The notes beneath the pieces were generated by a model, which had not been told where the DNA came from, did no database searches, and worked only from the letters and a program-made list of their open reading frames with translations. A program made the translations under genes and the position numbers. A stretch of 64,000 bases of DNA from Trueperella pyogenes. GTDB taxonomy: Bacteria > Actinomycetota > Actinomycetes > Actinomycetales > Actinomycetaceae. The stretch's first letter is position 1, and every line of letters begins with the position of its first letter. The stretch is taken from the NCBI RefSeq assembly GCF_001070855.1, contig NZ_JVLH01000013.1, positions 107,070-171,069 on the forward strand, read 5' to 3'. Shown here one piece after another: positions 62,003-64,000 of the stretch.

Positions 62003-64000
62003 TCAGTCGTCCTCTCCGTCAAGATCGCTGGTCTGAGCCAGAAGCTCTTGGAGGTCTTCTTCACCGGGAAGGAACTCTAGGGTTTCACCCACTCCTGAGA
62101 CGATCTCTTCAGAACTGACACCTACTTCAGATTCTTCAACAGACTCCTCAAGAGCTTCGAAGTAACCTGTAGGATCATCATTAGGTACCACCGTCAAAGT
62201 CGGGCAGACAATATCAAGCTCCGAGGGTGAATCCCATGCGGCTGCTGCAAGAGCGCGATAGGAATCCATATTGATAACGGCATCCTCTCGCAACTCGACG
62301 TCGTCAAGAGTCAAGTGTCCATCACGACGTAGGCGTGCAACCTGAGAGATACCGCAAGTCCACGTTCCGTCTGCGTGATGTTTGGGTGAAGGATGCTCTT
62401 CGAGGAGTCCGCGCATATCCAATGCGAGGTAGCTTGGACGCTGGCCACGAGGCGCACAGATCACTGCACGGGCATCGTGAACACCGGTCAAAACATGGAG
62501 CGCAGGGATGCCTGCAGCAACCGCGCCGAGGATATCGGTTTCAAGACGGTCGCCGACTGCAATCGGATTTTCGCTCTCGAGCAGTTCAGCGCCACGCTGG
62601 TAGATTCCAGGTTCCGGCTTGCCAGCAGCAATCGGACGCTTGCGAGTTGCATAGCTGACTGCGCGTACTAATGCACCGTTACCCAGTGCGAATCCTCGTT
62701 CCTGTGGAAGCGTCGCATCCAAGTTGGTTGCAAAGAACTGAGCACCGCGTTCCAAGGCAAAAGCAGCCTCAGTAAGCTGGGCCCAAGTAACCGAAACATC
62801 AAAGCCCTGAACAACTGCAGCAGGCTCATCGTCTGCGCTCTCAACCAAGACATAGCCGGCCTCGCGAAGTGCCTGACGCAGCCCCTCGCCACCAACAACG
62901 TAGACCGAGGCACCCTCATCAAGGTGTTCGCTCATCACTGCAATGACATCCATGGCAGAGGTCATAATGTCAGATGGCTGTGCCTTGAAACCAAGCTCAT
63001 CAAGCTGAGCAGCAATCATCTCGGGGGTACGTGAAGCGTTATTGGTGACAAACCCAATCTTCAGACCTGCTTCACGAGCTTCCTCGGCTGCCTGTGCGGC
63101 ATGTTCGATTGGAAGCTTGCCAGCGTAGGCAGTGCCATCCAGGTCTAAGAGGGCTGCATCAAAATTGGTGTACAGAGCGCCCTTCGAGCCTTTGAGAGGT
63201 GAGCGACGATCATCCACATCAGCATCTGCAAAGAGGCCAACATCGACGATATCCGGGTCCTCTTCCTCTTCCGGAATTTCAGCTTCTACCTGAGCTGCTT
63301 CTTCTTCACGTCCAAGTTCACGAAGACGATCTGCCTTGACTGACATGAGACGGCGAAGGAATTCAGGATCTGCATCCGAGCCGAGTGCAGCAATCGCATC
63401 GTCAACAATGACAAGGCCAACTTCATTTTGTCCCAGATCCGCACGTGCACCGGAGGAAACAAGCACAAGTTCAACTTGTTCTGCAAGATCCAGCTGGGAA
63501 GTATCAGTCTGGTCGATAATTTCGATGGCGCGCTCGGGGCGTCCCAATCCGCGTTCGCAGTCTGCTTCGATGGCGCGCAAGGAAAGATCACCGCGGAGGC
63601 GTCGCATAGCGCGTACCTCGCGCAGCGCTTCCTCATAGTGGCCGGCGGCGTAAGCAGTCAGAGCCGAGGCCTCGCGCACGACGTCGACGCGTCCCGCACG
63701 TGATGCTGCCGCTTTTGCGTGTTTGTACGCAAGCTCGGGATCCAGGTCAATCAGCTGGCCTGCCATCACGAGGTGGCGGGCGACGATATCGCGATTGATT
63801 CCAGAAAGCGTAGAGAGTGCGCGCAGCGCATCTTTATCAAGTTCTTCAGCGGAAACGCCTGCGGGAATCGTAGGTTCGTCACCATTGGGAGCAGTGTATT
63901 CATCGCGCGAACGCGGTGCACTCGAACGCTGAGTGTCACGGAAATTACGTCCTCCGCGCTGGTCACCACGCTCGTTACGGTCAAAACGACGATCCGAACG
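62003..64000 (-). CDS. TPR-like and HAD phosphatase fusion, 5' end cut by window edge
   Basis: The frame is open from the stop at 62003 to the last base of the window, 665 codons, so the start lies outside. The first visible 35 or so residues are Arg/Gly/Asp-rich and disordered, followed by a helical tetratricopeptide-like region (about 55-240) with LVMAGQLIDLDPELAYKHAKAA and SRAGRVDVVREASALTAY. After an acidic linker comes a HAD hydrolase domain of the NagD/PGP type: nucleophile D286 and D288 in ALLDLDGTAYAG, VTNNASRTPEM, AGKPEPGIY and VGDRLETDILG. In mycobacteria the two parts are separate adjacent genes. The acidic C-terminal 100 residues are an extra. The substrate is unknown. Confidence 0.9.
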   Translation of the reverse strand, partial: RSDRRFDRNERGDQRGGRNFRDTQRSSAPRSRDEYTAPNGDEPTIPAGVSAEELDKDALRALSTLSGINRDIVARHLVMAGQLIDLDPELAYKHAKAAASRAGRVDVVREASALTAYAAGHYEEALREVRAMRRLRGDLSLRAIEADCERGLGRPERAIEIIDQTDTSQLDLAEQVELVLVSSGARADLGQNEVGLVIVDDAIAALGSDADPEFLRRLMSVKADRLRELGREEEAAQVEAEIPEEEEDPDIVDVGLFADADVDDRRSPLKGSKGALYTNFDAALLDLDGTAYAGKLPIEHAAQAAEEAREAGLKIGFVTNNASRTPEMIAAQLDELGFKAQPSDIMTSAMDVIAVMSEHLDEGASVYVVGGEGLRQALREAGYVLVESADDEPAAVVQGFDVSVTWAQLTEAAFALERGAQFFATNLDATLPQERGFALGNGALVRAVSYATRKRPIAAGKPEPGIYQRGAELLESENPIAVGDRLETDILGAVAAGIPALHVLTGVHDARAVICAPRGQRPSYLALDMRGLLEEHPSPKHHADGTWTCGISQVARLRRDGHLTLDDVELREDAVINMDSYRALAAAAWDSPSELDIVCPTLTVVPNDDPTGYFEALEESVEESEVGVSSEEIVSGVGETLEFLPGEEDLQELLAQTSDLDGEDD

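Overview
The window is a dense stretch of core chromosome from a Gram-positive actinobacterium of moderate G+C (about 50-55% where I counted by hand). The gene families and their order point to Actinomycetota: a phosphatidylinositol-mannoside cluster (pgsA, patA, pimA), the steA-steB pair next to recN, nadK and tlyA, a SufR-led suf operon, glnE beside a GlnA2-type glutamine synthetase, and a GT4-type GlgA next to glgC. The likely interpeptide-bridge enzymes and the G+C suggest a member of the Actinomycetaceae, but that is inference. I recognise 57 protein genes, 54 on the minus strand. The plus-strand exceptions are an MFS transporter, an 80-residue possible zinc protein and glgC. I see no rRNA, tRNA, CRISPR array, insertion sequence, prophage or attachment site, and no gene-free stretch longer than about 210 bases.

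Layout, left to right. 1-10283: alaS (cut by the left edge), rpsD, rarA, an L,D-transpeptidase, a YciO-like protein, a GH31 glycosidase and aspS. 10492-11874: an MFS exporter on the plus strand. 11887-20010: a DEAD-box RNA helicase, hisS, a metallo-beta-lactamase-fold hydrolase, a DUF349 protein and the bifunctional (p)ppGpp enzyme Rel. 20053-28669: a long cluster running yebC, pdxS, pdxT, ruvC, ruvA, ruvB, yajC, secD, secF, apt, rel. 28827-37562: the small plus-strand protein, a histidine phosphatase, glnE, glnA2, an SPFH-NfeD pair, an orphan ABC ATPase and glgA. 37681-38919: glgC, divergent from glgA. 38981-46663: an envelope-lipid operon transcribed thrS, HIT, pgsA, patA, pimA, a membrane protein, a PrsW-type protease and a Nudix hydrolase. 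46798-49081: a FemAB-like aminoacyltransferase and an ATP-grasp ligase, probably building the peptidoglycan cross-bridge. 49157-55564: sufR-B-D-C-S-U-T. 55703-64000: a tightly packed operon with a TPR-HAD fusion (cut by the right edge), a 45-residue protein, tlyA, nadK, recN, steA, steB and a Nudix hydrolase.

Many neighbouring genes overlap by 1-11 bases at ATGA, GTGA, TGATG or TAATG junctions, so translational coupling is widespread. Most of the content is well-known housekeeping machinery and I do not see a clearly undescribed system. The items most worth a second look are the TPR-HAD fusion, a G+C-rich block inside pdxS, the two-gene bridge-ligase cassette, the PrsW and coiled membrane-protein unit in the PIM operon, the SufR operator candidate, a probable leaderless glgC mRNA, and two small conserved-looking proteins.
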